Below the pieces are notes generated by a model. It did not search any database and was not told the DNA's origin. It saw nothing but the letters and a program-made list of their open reading frames with translations. Both the position numbers and the translations under genes were made by a program. Positions 45,100 through 54,135 of a DNA stretch of 63,369 nt are shown one piece after another (the stretch's first letter is position 1; every line of letters starts with the position of its first letter). The stretch comes from Planctomycetaceae bacterium (GTDB taxonomy: Bacteria > Planctomycetota > Planctomycetia > Pirellulales > Pirellulaceae). The DNA lies in the NCBI GenBank assembly GCA_002724245.1, contig PBOG01000166.1, forward strand, positions 1 through 63,369, read 5' to 3'.

Positions 45100-46176
45100 T
45101 CAAACATCAAAACGAATCCCCAGCCCCGGCTCGGTTGGTACGACTACCATGCCCTCATGGACCAATAGTGGCTCGAGGAACATCTCCTCGTAGATCGCCG
45201 TTCCGGTCGGATCAAACTCCAACAGCTGTGTCTCTGGCAAAGCTGCCATCAAGTGCAGTGTCGCGGCCAGCCCCACGCCGCTAGAGAAGTTATGTGGACT
45301 TGGAATCACGTGATGCGACACCGCATCGTGACAGATATCTCGCGTTTGCCGCAGCCCACCGCAACGCAAGATGTCAGGCATCACGTAATCGCAGCAATCC
45401 GCTTGCCACAGAGGCTCGAACCCTTCTCTGAGATAGAGATTTTCACCGGTCACAATCGGCATCGATAATTCCTGACGAAGCTGCGCATGACCGTGGTAGT
45501 CTAAAGGCGGCAAGGGCTCCTCGTACCAGAACGGATCAAATGCCTCCAGCTCGCGTCCTCGAGTCAGTGCTGTATCGAGATCGAATGCCGTATTAATGTC
45601 AATCAGAAAGCCAACATCGGGGCCTATCGCTTCACGGATTGCTTCACAGCGCCGCAAGTCATTTTCTTGTTCGCCGTCCGCGCCGATATGTGTTTTCACA
45701 TAACGAAACCCACGCTGGACATAACTGCGTGCCAGATCGGCCATCTGTTGCGGTTCTTCCCAGTGTAAATCGCTGGCATAGGCCTCCACTCGATCGCGTT
45801 TGCGTCCTCCCAGCAAATCACAAACAGGGCGTCCTTCGCATTTGCCACGTATATCCCAACAGGCAACTTCGATCGCGCTGACACCACACATCACCGAGCC
45901 GGCAGTTTCCCAAAACGAACTCGATGCGCACAACTGCCGCCAGAGTCCGTCGAGATCCAACGGATCCATCCCAATCGCCGCTGGAGCCAGACGCTTTGTG
46001 ATAATCCCGGGCATCAGCAATGGATCACCAAACGCATCACCGATCCCAGTCACGCCTTGATCAGTTTCCACAATGACAAAGGTAAATAAACGTCGATCTG
46101 TCGACCCCTGGGCATTACGCATCGGCCGTGCCAATAGCCTTTCACGTTGCACGGCATAGACATTCGTAATTTTCAC
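45100..46176 (-). CDS. Enolase superfamily enzyme (mandelate racemase/muconate lactonizing type)
   Basis: A 358-residue enzyme that starts with GTG at 46176, supported by AGGAGG six bases upstream. The barrel carries the base 'RYVKTHIGAD' (Lys-Thr-His), metal ligands in 'FLIDINTAFD', 'WYEEPLPP' and 'VTGENLY', and the His of 'SPHNFSSGVG'. This fits an acid-sugar dehydratase or racemase of the MR subgroup. It shares family with the enzyme at 30996-32111, but the catalytic details differ (KTH against KFG; PHNF against PHCF), so the two probably act on different stereocentres or substrates. It lies upstream of the propeller genes on the same strand. Confidence 0.9.
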   Translation of the reverse strand: MKITNVYAVQRERLLARPMRNAQGSTDRRLFTFVIVETDQGVTGIGDAFGDPLLMPGIITKRLAPAAIGMDPLDLDGLWRQLCASSSFWETAGSVMCGVSAIEVACWDIRGKCEGRPVCDLLGGRKRDRVEAYASDLHWEEPQQMADLARSYVQRGFRYVKTHIGADGEQENDLRRCEAIREAIGPDVGFLIDINTAFDLDTALTRGRELEAFDPFWYEEPLPPLDYHGHAQLRQELSMPIVTGENLYLREGFEPLWQADCCDYVMPDILRCGGLRQTRDICHDAVSHHVIPSPHNFSSGVGLAATLHLMAALPETQLLEFDPTGTAIYEEMFLEPLLVHEGMVVVPTEPGLGIRFDV

Positions 46177-46632
46177 GACGTGCCTCCTGGCTTTCTCGTC
46201 GGCAGCTCATCCATCGCAGGTGTGTCGCGAGGATAGCAGACCCCGCAGGCAACCACCAGTTTCATCAATACGCGACCGCAACAAGTGGCTATCGCCGTGG
46301 ACGACGTCCCCGGCTTCTGTCACCTTGACGACCACTACGTGCAGTATTGGGAACCCGGCTCTGCCAACGAATGCCGGCACGTGTGCCTGCCTGGCGATGC
46401 TGACTGTAACTCAACTGGCTCGGACGGTGTCGATTCAATGCCGTAGACAAGGCATCACGAAGTTCGGCTGCGAGCATATCCGAGGGCACAACTCCGATCA
46501 CTTGGCCGGTCAATCCAAACGTGCCGGGTTGAATCACAATAAACCCAGAACCGGCCTGCAAGCCTTGCACGGCCTGAAATGCTCCCGGCGTATGCGTCGC
46601 CACATACTGGACCTGGCCCAGCGCAGGCTGAC
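46177..46632. other. Gene-free stretch downstream of the lactonase gene
   Basis: About 455 bases. A minus-strand frame open from 46753 to 46289 reads protein-like in its first part ('GSGFIVIQPGTFGLTGQVIG', 'SDMLAAELRDALSTAL') but ends in an Arg/Gln-rich, random-looking tail. It overlaps the lactonase end in another frame and has no proper start. It may be a decayed gene or chance. No other feature was seen. Confidence 0.35.
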
Positions 46633-47778
46633 TTAACGAATCAAAATACAAGATGGTCCCGTCTGCGCAAGCGGCTCTGCCACGCTCTTCAAGCCACCCG
46701 TCTTGGCATCGATCCGAAACACCGCGACATTTGCTCCCGACATGTTGGCACACAACAAAAGCTCGCCACCGGGAGTGATCGCCAGATTTTGCGGCCCCTT
46801 GCCCAGGCTCGGTTCGATCGACAACAACGTCAACCGACCATTCGCACCAATCCGATACGCCGCAATGCTGTCATGCCCACGATTCGTTCCGTACAAGTGA
46901 CGACCATCCGGGGTAATTTTCAAATCCGCACAGTGGCTGACACCATCAAAATCATCCGGCAAAGTCTTGATCGTTTGCTGTTCGATCAACAACCCTGATT
47001 TGGCATCATAGTCGAACACGGTTACCGAATTATGGATTTCATTAATGACATAAAGATGCTTTCCGTTGGGGTGAAAGGTCAGATGCCGTGGCCCCGCGCC
47101 AGGCGATGTCCGCACAAATGGCTGGCGATGGGACTGCAGCTTGCCGTCGGCGTCATCCAACCGGTAACCAAGTACCTGGTCAAGCCCCAGATCGGCGGCA
47201 AATACAAATCGGTTGTCAGGACTGACGATAATGCTGTGCGCATGCGGCGCCTCTTGACGATCCGCATTAACACTCGACCCACGATGCTGAATAAAGGATG
47301 CGGCTGCGCCGAGCGATCCGTCCTCACGCACTGGCAGAGAAGCCACGCTACCACTCGAATAGTTCGCCACCACAACCGTTTTCCCGGTCTTGTCGACATC
47401 CAGGTAACACGCGGCGGTACCCCGTGCCGACTGCCGATTCAAGAGCTTGAGCTGCCCGTTCTCATCAGCGATCTGGAAAGCGGCCACCTGTTCATGTTCC
47501 TTACCACCAAACTGCCCGGCCGCGTGAATCGAGTACAAGAACTTACGATTCGGTGACAAGGCGATAAAAAACGGGTGTTCAACATCCTTATTGCGCTGCA
47601 CCTGTTTTAATTGACCGTTCCCCACATCGAGTCGATAGGCGTAAATTGAACCCTCTTCTCCGGGTGCAAATGCTGTGACAAAAACAAGCAAATCTTCCGC
47701 GACCATGTGCTGCACTGGCAAACTCCCCATGAACCCGACAGACAACGCCAACAAAAATCGGAATCGACCGCCATTCAT
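46633..47778 (-). CDS. Secreted lactonase family protein (6-phosphogluconolactonase-type seven-bladed propeller)
   Basis: A 381-residue protein of the Pgl-type lactonase family. The ATG at 47778 has an AGGGAGAG just upstream; a GTG two codons earlier is less likely. It carries a signal peptide ('FLLALSVGFMGSLPVQHMVA'), so it acts outside the cytoplasm rather than in the pentose pathway. Blade motifs include 'FFIALSPNRKFLYSIH', 'VVVANYSSGSVASLPV', 'PHAHSIIVSPDNRFVFAADL', 'GAGPRHLTFHPNGKHLYVIN' and 'GKGPQNLAITPGGELLLCAN', all typical. It could open aldonolactones produced by an exported sugar dehydrogenase. Confidence 0.9.
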   Translation of the reverse strand: MNGGRFRFLLALSVGFMGSLPVQHMVAEDLLVFVTAFAPGEEGSIYAYRLDVGNGQLKQVQRNKDVEHPFFIALSPNRKFLYSIHAAGQFGGKEHEQVAAFQIADENGQLKLLNRQSARGTAACYLDVDKTGKTVVVANYSSGSVASLPVREDGSLGAAASFIQHRGSSVNADRQEAPHAHSIIVSPDNRFVFAADLGLDQVLGYRLDDADGKLQSHRQPFVRTSPGAGPRHLTFHPNGKHLYVINEIHNSVTVFDYDAKSGLLIEQQTIKTLPDDFDGVSHCADLKITPDGRHLYGTNRGHDSIAAYRIGANGRLTLLSIEPSLGKGPQNLAITPGGELLLCANMSGANVAVFRIDAKTGGLKSVAEPLAQTGPSCILIR

Positions 47779-48032
47779 CTCCACTCTCCCTTGGCAATAA
47801 GGTGACTCAAACAGCTATGAAAGCTGCCACTGACGCGGCCCGATCAACCACACCGACCATGCTCGCAGCGAGGTGACACAGCGGGATGACACGATGCTCT
47901 AACACCGTCGTAATGTTCCACAAAGACGCGCCCACCTCAAGACTTTTCTACCGGCGGGCCCCCATCTTAGCTGCCGCACTGCGACCATGACAACCGGCGA
48001 CGACAGACGTGTCAACGTGCGTCTGCCACCAC

Positions 48033-48767
48033 TTACGAGCGAACCGAACTCATCTCCGCAGTGTCACCTCCGTCAGCACGACCGGCCAGATGGTCGGACC
48101 AGCATGCCATCGGGTCTTCCGCCAGGATCCGCGGCGCAAGCCACCAGTACGTCACCAAAACCGCCAACAGTGTGATTCCATACATCGACACGGCCCGCAC
48201 GACACTTCCCGGCTGGAGCAACGCCAATCCTAAACCACCTACAGCGGGAACTGCCAGTGAAGTCACTAACACCAGTATCGCGTGATTCCATTTCGCCAGG
48301 CCAGACTCTGCTGGCGACCACTGCCGTACCTCGTCCAGCATATCCGGAAGCTCTGGATGGACCCACACCCGAAGGCCCACTACCCAGGCGGCGACCGAGG
48401 CCATCAACCCCAGTGCCGACGTCATGACAACCCCGACTGTCAACGTGGTCATCACCGCAGCGAAACGGTCCATGTTCGGGGCGACAGCAGTCAAGTAAAA
48501 CAACACCACCATGCAAGCCAGCGACAACAGTGCGGACGCCGCGATTTTCCAGCAGCCTGTCGCCACACAAAACAGGCCACAAATGACACCGCGACTTCGC
48601 GGACGATCGAAACGCATCAACCAGATCGCTGTCTGCAGCGATCGCCAACTCGCGTGGATTGAGGGCAGCAGTATTCCAATGAGCGGCCGGCCTGTCATCA
48701 GAAAAGCAACGACCCCCAGGGCGATCAGGAGGACCAACTGCAAACAGACATATTGTCTTTGTGACAT
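48033..48767 (-). CDS. Multi-pass membrane protein, unknown family
   Basis: About 244 residues with five or so hydrophobic helices ('LVLLIALGVVAFLMTG', 'ALLSLACMVVLFYLTAV', 'LTVGVVMTSALGLMASVAAW', 'AILVLVTSLAVPAVGGLGLA', 'MYGITLLAVLVTYWWLAPR'). I do not recognise the family. The ATG at 48767 gives 'MSQRQYVCLQLVLLIALG'; the frame is open to 48818. It lies 69 bases downstream of the DUF3817 gene on the same strand. No enzymatic motif is seen. Confidence 0.6.
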   Translation of the reverse strand: MSQRQYVCLQLVLLIALGVVAFLMTGRPLIGILLPSIHASWRSLQTAIWLMRFDRPRSRGVICGLFCVATGCWKIAASALLSLACMVVLFYLTAVAPNMDRFAAVMTTLTVGVVMTSALGLMASVAAWVVGLRVWVHPELPDMLDEVRQWSPAESGLAKWNHAILVLVTSLAVPAVGGLGLALLQPGSVVRAVSMYGITLLAVLVTYWWLAPRILAEDPMACWSDHLAGRADGGDTAEMSSVRS

Positions 48768-48836
48768 GGCGTTGTCCACAAGATCACCTGGTGCCCAGCA
48801 GGCACCCCTTCGCACCATCCGCCGGCCGATGCGTCG

Positions 48837-49148
48837 TCACGAACGAGCCGTCTCCTGGAGATGCAATTTCCGATCAAACCAAAACGGCCCGAAAGGAATG
48901 ATGGCCGCAGCCATGCCGATGACTGCTAACCCTATCGAAAGCGGGACCTTACGAACAGCCATCGCCAGCATCAAGACCAGCGCAACAAACAGGACCCCGT
49001 GCAGAGTCCCTGCAACGGTCACTGCCAAAGGCATCCCGGCCCAGTATTTGAGCGGCATGGCGATGCCGAACAGGACAAGTGTTGAGACACCTTCCGTCTT
49101 GCTTGTCCATCGCAAAACGCGCAGAAAACTCAGTTCCCTATCGCTCAC
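48837..49148 (-). CDS. DUF3817 family membrane protein
   Basis: About 103 residues with three helices. The pattern 'LRVLRWTSKTEGVSTLVLFG', 'MPLKYWAGMPLAVTVAGTLHG' (quoted here to ALAVTVAGTLHG region) and 'VPLSIGLAVIGMAAAIIPFG' followed by 'PFWFDRKL' is characteristic of DUF3817. The conserved Glu in 'KTEGVS' and His in 'TLHG' are present. A GTG at 49148 lies ten bases after GGGGGAG; a TTG at 49157 is the alternative start. The function of the family is unknown. Confidence 0.82.
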   Translation of the reverse strand: MSDRELSFLRVLRWTSKTEGVSTLVLFGIAMPLKYWAGMPLAVTVAGTLHGVLFVALVLMLAMAVRKVPLSIGLAVIGMAAAIIPFGPFWFDRKLHLQETARS

Positions 49149-49223
49149 TGCCCTCAATCTCCCCCTTGACGTTACCTGAATTCCAAAGAACCATCTTTGA
49201 AAATCGCCACTGCAGGCTGCACC

Positions 49224-50678
49224 TCAGGCGACCCAGTCACCCAAGACCCGGCCCGCTACATCAGTCAAACGAAAATCACGGCCCTGAAAGCGATAGGTCA
49301 ATCGCAAGTGATCGATACCAAACTGATGCAATAGAGTTGCATGGAGGTCGTTTACAGAAACTGGGTCTTTTTCAACACGAAACCCCACATCATTAGTCTT
49401 ACCGTAAGTCAATCCACCCCGCATTCCACCGCCAGCCAGAAGCATCGAAAAACAACTGGGGTGATGATCACGCCCTGCGGCCGAAGGATTCGAACTCAGA
49501 TTCTCTCCCATGGGTGTGCGACCGAATTCACTACCCCAGACAACCATCGTCTCGTCCAACATGCCGCGTTGCTTCAGGTCATTGATCAAAGCCGCTAAAG
49601 GCTGGTCTACCACACCTGCATTGTAGGCAAGATTCCCATCCAGATTTCGATGTTGATCCCAGGAGGCGTGGAGGATGTTGACAAAACGCACACCACGCTC
49701 CACCATCCGCCGTGCCAACAAACAGTTACGCGCAAACGCCTGGTACGTTTTCAAATGTGGAAAAGTGCCACGCATGCCGTTTGGATCGGGTTCCTTGCGC
49801 AGGACACCGTACGCATTCAAAGTCTGCTCTGACTCGTCGGACAAGTCCGTCAGTTCAGGCGCCGCCAGCTGCATCCGCCCCGCCAGTTCATAACTCTTGA
49901 TCCGGGCGGCAATACGGGGATCGCCAACGCGTTCATATGCTCGGCGATTAAGGTCCGTCAAGGCCGCAAGTTCTCGAGCCTGTTGCCTGCGAGCCACCCC
50001 AGCTGGGTTGTCCAAATTCAATACCGGTTCACCGACATTGCGGAATAATACTCCACTATAAGGCGTTGGTAAAAAGCCACTCTGGTAGAGAGTGGCGCCG
50101 CCACTCGTTCCGCGCCCCGCAGTTAGCACTACGTAGCCAGGCAAATTAGCTGACTCACTGCCAAGCGCATACGTCACCCAGGCCCCAGCGGTTGGCATAC
50201 CGGCTCGTGCCACACCACACTGCATCGCCAATTGCGCCGGATGGTGGTTAAATTGCTCGCCCTGCATTGACCGCACCAACAACAGGTCGTCAGCACAGCT
50301 ACCTAAATGGGGCAGCAGCTCACTCAGCTCCATTCCCGATTCGCCATGCCGGTAGAACTTCCGCGGACTGGCCATCAGCGTCGCACTCGCCGGTTTGATG
50401 AAAGCAAACCGCGCATCTCCGACCATCTCGCTGGAAAGTGTCTGTCCTTGCAACGCCTTCAGTTTCGGTTTGGAGTCGAACAAATCCAGCTGCGATGGTC
50501 CACCTGCCATAAACACAAAAATACAGGCTTTGGCACGAGCACGAAAACGCGCTGTCCCTGCAGAGTGTGGCGTCTCACCTTGCAACAGGGATTCGACCGC
50601 CGCTGCACCCAGGCCACAGGCACTACTTGTCAGGAAAGCCCGCCGCGCGCGATGTCTGATTTGCTGGTCCGAATTCAT
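49224..50678 (-). CDS. DUF1501 domain protein, Tat-exported, paired with DUF1549/1553
   Basis: A 484-residue exported protein with a Tat-type signal ('RHRARRAFLTSSACGLGAAA'). The DUF1501 core includes 'CIFVFMAGGPSQLDLFDSKP', 'WGSEFGRTPMGENLSSNPSA', 'AGRDHHPSCFSMLLAGGGMR' and 'NDLHATLLHQFGIDH'. It is the classical planctomycete type with the C-terminal 'DHLRLTYRFQGRDFRLTDV'. The ATG at 50678 is two bases after the TGA of the DUF1549/1553 gene, so the two are translationally coupled. The pair is found many times in planctomycete genomes; the joint function, probably exported polymer processing, is not established. Confidence 0.92.
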   Translation of the reverse strand: MNSDQQIRHRARRAFLTSSACGLGAAAVESLLQGETPHSAGTARFRARAKACIFVFMAGGPSQLDLFDSKPKLKALQGQTLSSEMVGDARFAFIKPASATLMASPRKFYRHGESGMELSELLPHLGSCADDLLLVRSMQGEQFNHHPAQLAMQCGVARAGMPTAGAWVTYALGSESANLPGYVVLTAGRGTSGGATLYQSGFLPTPYSGVLFRNVGEPVLNLDNPAGVARRQQARELAALTDLNRRAYERVGDPRIAARIKSYELAGRMQLAAPELTDLSDESEQTLNAYGVLRKEPDPNGMRGTFPHLKTYQAFARNCLLARRMVERGVRFVNILHASWDQHRNLDGNLAYNAGVVDQPLAALINDLKQRGMLDETMVVWGSEFGRTPMGENLSSNPSAAGRDHHPSCFSMLLAGGGMRGGLTYGKTNDVGFRVEKDPVSVNDLHATLLHQFGIDHLRLTYRFQGRDFRLTDVAGRVLGDWVA

Positions 50679-50680
50679 TG

Positions 50681-53600
50681 TCAATCTCGCGTGGTCACTT
50701 CATCCAAATTCAGAATCACACGGGCGACCGCAATCCAGGCCGCGACTTCCCAAGCAGCGTCCCCAGCCGCGCCCTGCACACCGACACGCTGCCTGGCATC
50801 CTGGGGCCGGTTTCGATACCACTTGCGACTTCCCACAAGCAGCAAATGCAGGCGTTGCAATTCGCCTGCAGTCGGAATCCGCGGTACGCAAAGTCTCCAG
50901 GACTGAACGAGCCGGTCCTGGTCGTCAACTGCTGATAACAAGAGTGCGCGTCGCGCCAATGCCTGCGCCGCCTCCACGTAGACCTCATTATTCAATGTCA
51001 CCAGCGCGCCCAAAGGGGTATTGGAACGGTTCCGCGCCAAACATACGACGTTCGATTCCGGGCTATCCAAGGTCATTAGATTCGGATGCGGGGCCGTGCG
51101 TTTGAAAAACGTGTACATGCCACGGCGATAACGATCGCTACCCTGGCTCGTTTCCCACGTGAATCCGCGATCATAGTTGAGCTGGGCTATGCCTGGAGGC
51201 AGTGGAGGAAAGACACTCGCGCCGCCGACTTTGCGCGTGAGTAAACCGCTTGCCGCCAGGTACAAGTCACGCACAATTTCCGCCTCCACTCGAAACCGTC
51301 CCTGTCGATGCCACAGGCGGTTTGTCGGATCCACATCGACAAAGTCTGGGCGATAGAGCGACGACTGTCGATACGTCGCACTCAACACAACTTCGCGAAT
51401 CAGACGTTTCCGCGACCAGCCTCCGTCGCGCAATCGCCCGGCCAGGTAATCCAGCAGGCGAGGGTGCGTGGGCCGTTCACCACGCACCCCAAAGTCGTCC
51501 ATCGTCCGCACAATTCCGTCGCCGAACAGATTTTTCCAGATCGCATTGCACTGGACACGGGCCACCAGGGGATTACCGGGATCAACCAGCCAACGCGCCA
51601 GGCTGAGGCGATCGACCACGGCAGGCAGAGATTCCGAAACAAACAGGGCCGGCACCGCTGGCTCAACCGGGGCGCCCGGTACGCGAAAATCACCACGTAC
51701 ATGGATGTGCGTTTTTCGGCGTTGCTCCCCAGGTAATTCACGCAGAATGGGAGTCTCTGGGGCAGCAAGACTGCTGCGTTGTTTCCGCAACTGTGTCAGT
51801 CGTTCGCGCCGTGATGCGAGTTCCGGTGTCCAGCTGCGAAAATACTGGGCCAGCCGCTTCCGTTGTTTCGCGGTCCGCTCAGCCTCCGGGAGGTCGACGA
51901 TGCCGCGTAGTTCAGCCGACAACGATCCGAACTTGAAGGTTGGTCCGCCGTAGGCAATGTTATTGGCGAAACTCCCCGGATCGACTGTCTGGGGAGGCAA
52001 CCCGCCATATTTCGAATCAATATGCGTCAGCGATCCATCACCATCGCGAAATGTCACCCCCGTTTGGGACGACTTATCCACATTCAAATAACGATTTTGC
52101 TGGTTGTAGCCGGAGCCGACAATAGCGTATTGCCTGTTCGGCTGCAGTCGAATCGCCGTCTCCAAAGGTCTGAGATAAAGAAACTGGGAGGCGTTTTTGT
52201 CAACCGGCTCGCCAACGGACTCAGGGGTAAAGTCAACCTTTTGCAATACCTGTCCCGAGGTCATATCGAACAACTGAATCGTCAACGTGGTGCCAGTGAT
52301 TTTCGGCTCACGCAGCGCCGTCCCCAGGGCGGTTACATCGACGACTCGATTGGCCGTAAAAAACAACCCCATACCCTTCCCATAATCACCACCCGATGCA
52401 GGTGCTCCGCGTACGGTCGAGGAATCATATGCCAGTACAGACGCCCCCGCAGCCTCGTCCGCCGGTGCTGCACGCACGGAGGATTCCCACGCCTTTTGAG
52501 CCGCTTGTAACCGCGGATTTTCCTCCCGCAGGGCGGCCTCGTACGCGGCAATGGCCTCATCAAGCCTTTGCGATTCGGCTTGAAACTCCTGGGTGAGTGT
52601 CGCCAGCAACGGGGCGTTGTCGTTACTGTCCGCGTCTGCAGTCTGATTAAACACAGCAAACAACTCGTAGTAGTTCTGCTGCGTAATCGCGTCATATTTG
52701 TGGTCATGGCATTGGGCACAACCAGCGGTCATGCCCATCCACACCTGCATCGTCGTGTTCACGCGATCCACCACTGCGGCGACCCGGAATTCCTCGTTGT
52801 CGGTTCCCCCCTCTGCATTGGTCATCGTATTGCGGTGGAAGGCAGTGGCCAGCAGCTGTTCCTCCGTCGCATTCGGCAGCATGTCTCCCGCCAGCTGTTC
52901 GACCGTAAATTGATCGAATGCCAGATCTCGATTGATCGCCTGTATCACCCAGTCGCGAAACGGCCAAATCGTCCGTGTCTGGTCACTTTCATAACCATTG
53001 GTATCGGCGAAGCGCGCTTTATCAAGCCAGTGCCGTGCCCAGCGTTCTCCAAAATGGGGCGAATGCAATAAGCGATCGACCAGTTCCTCGTAGGCCGTTG
53101 GGGAATCGTCCTTGACAAACGCATCCACATCACCAGGCGCGGGGGGCAAACCAACCAGGTCATAGTACAAGCGTTTGATCAAAGTAGCACGCGTTGCAGC
53201 TGGTGATGGCGTCTGTCCCGCTTGCTGCAACCGAAAGCCAATAAATGCGTCGACAGGATTACGTATCCAGTCCGCCGGCAACATCGGTAACGCCCCCGGG
53301 TCGATCGGCAGAAAAGCCCAATGGCGTTGCCACTTCGCGCCTTGCTGAATCCACCTTTGCAGTAGAGCGATCTGAGCGGCGTCCAACGCCGGACCTTCTT
53401 CGGGTGGTGGCATTCTCATATCGGCGTTCTGACTCCGCACCCGCGTGAGCAGCTCACTGGCTGAAATATCGCCGGGAACAACCGCTCGATGACCACTTGT
53501 CAGAACTCGTTTGGCGTCAGCTTCACGATCCAAACGCAAGCTTGCTGCACGAGCTTGCGGATCGGGACCATGGCAACGCAAACATTTCTCTGCCAGCAAC

Positions 53601-53728
53601 GGCTGTACATCGCGGGCGAACTGGACTGGTGGCGGAGGCTGGGCTGTCACAGTCCGCACAAGGGCCAACACGCCCCACACAGACAACAGGACAACCAGCA
53701 ACCTGTTATGCACTCCAGGAATCTTCAT
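50681..53728 (-). CDS. PSCyt1-DUF1549-DUF1553 exported protein
   Basis: A protein of about 1015 residues. The ATG at 53728 gives a signal peptide ('NRLLVVLLSVWGVLALVRTV', then 'TAQPPPP'). The planctomycete cytochrome c domain has the heme motif CLRCH (residues 49-53) and 'MRMPPPEEG' with the probable axial Met. DUF1549 follows ('NPVDAFIGFRLQQAG', 'RLYYDLVGLPP', 'ARHWLDKARFADTNGYE') with 'CAQCHDHKYD', a second CxxCH. A variable insert (about 370-610) holds a beta-sandwich-like region. DUF1553 closes the protein ('LARWLVDPGNPLVARVQCNA', 'LSATYRQSS', 'DSPESNVVCLARN'). It is the upstream partner of the DUF1501 protein. Confidence 0.93.
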   Translation of the reverse strand: MKIPGVHNRLLVVLLSVWGVLALVRTVTAQPPPPVQFARDVQPLLAEKCLRCHGPDPQARAASLRLDREADAKRVLTSGHRAVVPGDISASELLTRVRSQNADMRMPPPEEGPALDAAQIALLQRWIQQGAKWQRHWAFLPIDPGALPMLPADWIRNPVDAFIGFRLQQAGQTPSPAATRATLIKRLYYDLVGLPPAPGDVDAFVKDDSPTAYEELVDRLLHSPHFGERWARHWLDKARFADTNGYESDQTRTIWPFRDWVIQAINRDLAFDQFTVEQLAGDMLPNATEEQLLATAFHRNTMTNAEGGTDNEEFRVAAVVDRVNTTMQVWMGMTAGCAQCHDHKYDAITQQNYYELFAVFNQTADADSNDNAPLLATLTQEFQAESQRLDEAIAAYEAALREENPRLQAAQKAWESSVRAAPADEAAGASVLAYDSSTVRGAPASGGDYGKGMGLFFTANRVVDVTALGTALREPKITGTTLTIQLFDMTSGQVLQKVDFTPESVGEPVDKNASQFLYLRPLETAIRLQPNRQYAIVGSGYNQQNRYLNVDKSSQTGVTFRDGDGSLTHIDSKYGGLPPQTVDPGSFANNIAYGGPTFKFGSLSAELRGIVDLPEAERTAKQRKRLAQYFRSWTPELASRRERLTQLRKQRSSLAAPETPILRELPGEQRRKTHIHVRGDFRVPGAPVEPAVPALFVSESLPAVVDRLSLARWLVDPGNPLVARVQCNAIWKNLFGDGIVRTMDDFGVRGERPTHPRLLDYLAGRLRDGGWSRKRLIREVVLSATYRQSSLYRPDFVDVDPTNRLWHRQGRFRVEAEIVRDLYLAASGLLTRKVGGASVFPPLPPGIAQLNYDRGFTWETSQGSDRYRRGMYTFFKRTAPHPNLMTLDSPESNVVCLARNRSNTPLGALVTLNNEVYVEAAQALARRALLLSAVDDQDRLVQSWRLCVPRIPTAGELQRLHLLLVGSRKWYRNRPQDARQRVGVQGAAGDAAWEVAAWIAVARVILNLDEVTTRD

Positions 53729-54135
53729 AACCCAATTATCACCAGGACGTGATAATCCGGTCAATCGAGCGCACTAACACCATTACGTCCCAGCTCGCGT
53801 AAAATCCGGCTGCGCGTACCATTACACCATTACACGAGTACACGAGTACACGGGTGCCACGACATCGCCAGATCCACTCGGTCAATGCCAGATACGTCCT
53901 GCGTAATTGCCGGGAACAACCGGCTAGCGATCAAGCGGAAACAGGCGACCTGTCTCTGCTCAGCGCTGGACTGGAATTGTTGTGGCATCTTGATGACGCA
54001 GAGACCGGACACGACGAATACGTCACCATGTGGCCTGAATGGGCGAGACACCGCGCCGGGTGCCCAATGGCCCCCTGCGGCTCCTGATACTGGGGCGTTG
54101 CGTCTCACGCAGCGACTCGAGCATCGCCGGACAAG
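53729..54135. other. Intergenic region with short tandem repeats
   Basis: About 405 bases between the DUF1549/1553 gene and the end of the four-domain fusion gene. Apart from the 8-base repeat at 53820-53851 it holds no supportable gene; frames on both strands (for example 53830-54108) have no SD and no protein-like pattern. Confidence 0.4.
53820..53851. repeat. Four 8-base tandem units ending in TACAC
   Basis: Reads CATTACAC twice (53820-53835), then GAGTACAC twice (53836-53851), followed by a partial GGGT. The units share the 3' TACAC and differ in pairs at the first three bases, suggesting slippage of two related octamers. It lies upstream of the DUF1549/1553 start on the other strand. 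It could be a variable tract or a set of binding half-sites. Confidence 0.6.

Noticed and set aside
44970-45110. N-terminal extension of the second propeller protein
   Set aside because: The downstream ATG at 44969 has a good SD and a signal peptide; the extension would overlap the enolase-family gene.
46289-46753. 154-codon minus-strand frame after the lactonase gene
   Set aside because: Its first part looks somewhat protein-like but it begins inside the lactonase gene in another frame and ends in a random Arg/Gln-rich tail; kept only as an open question.
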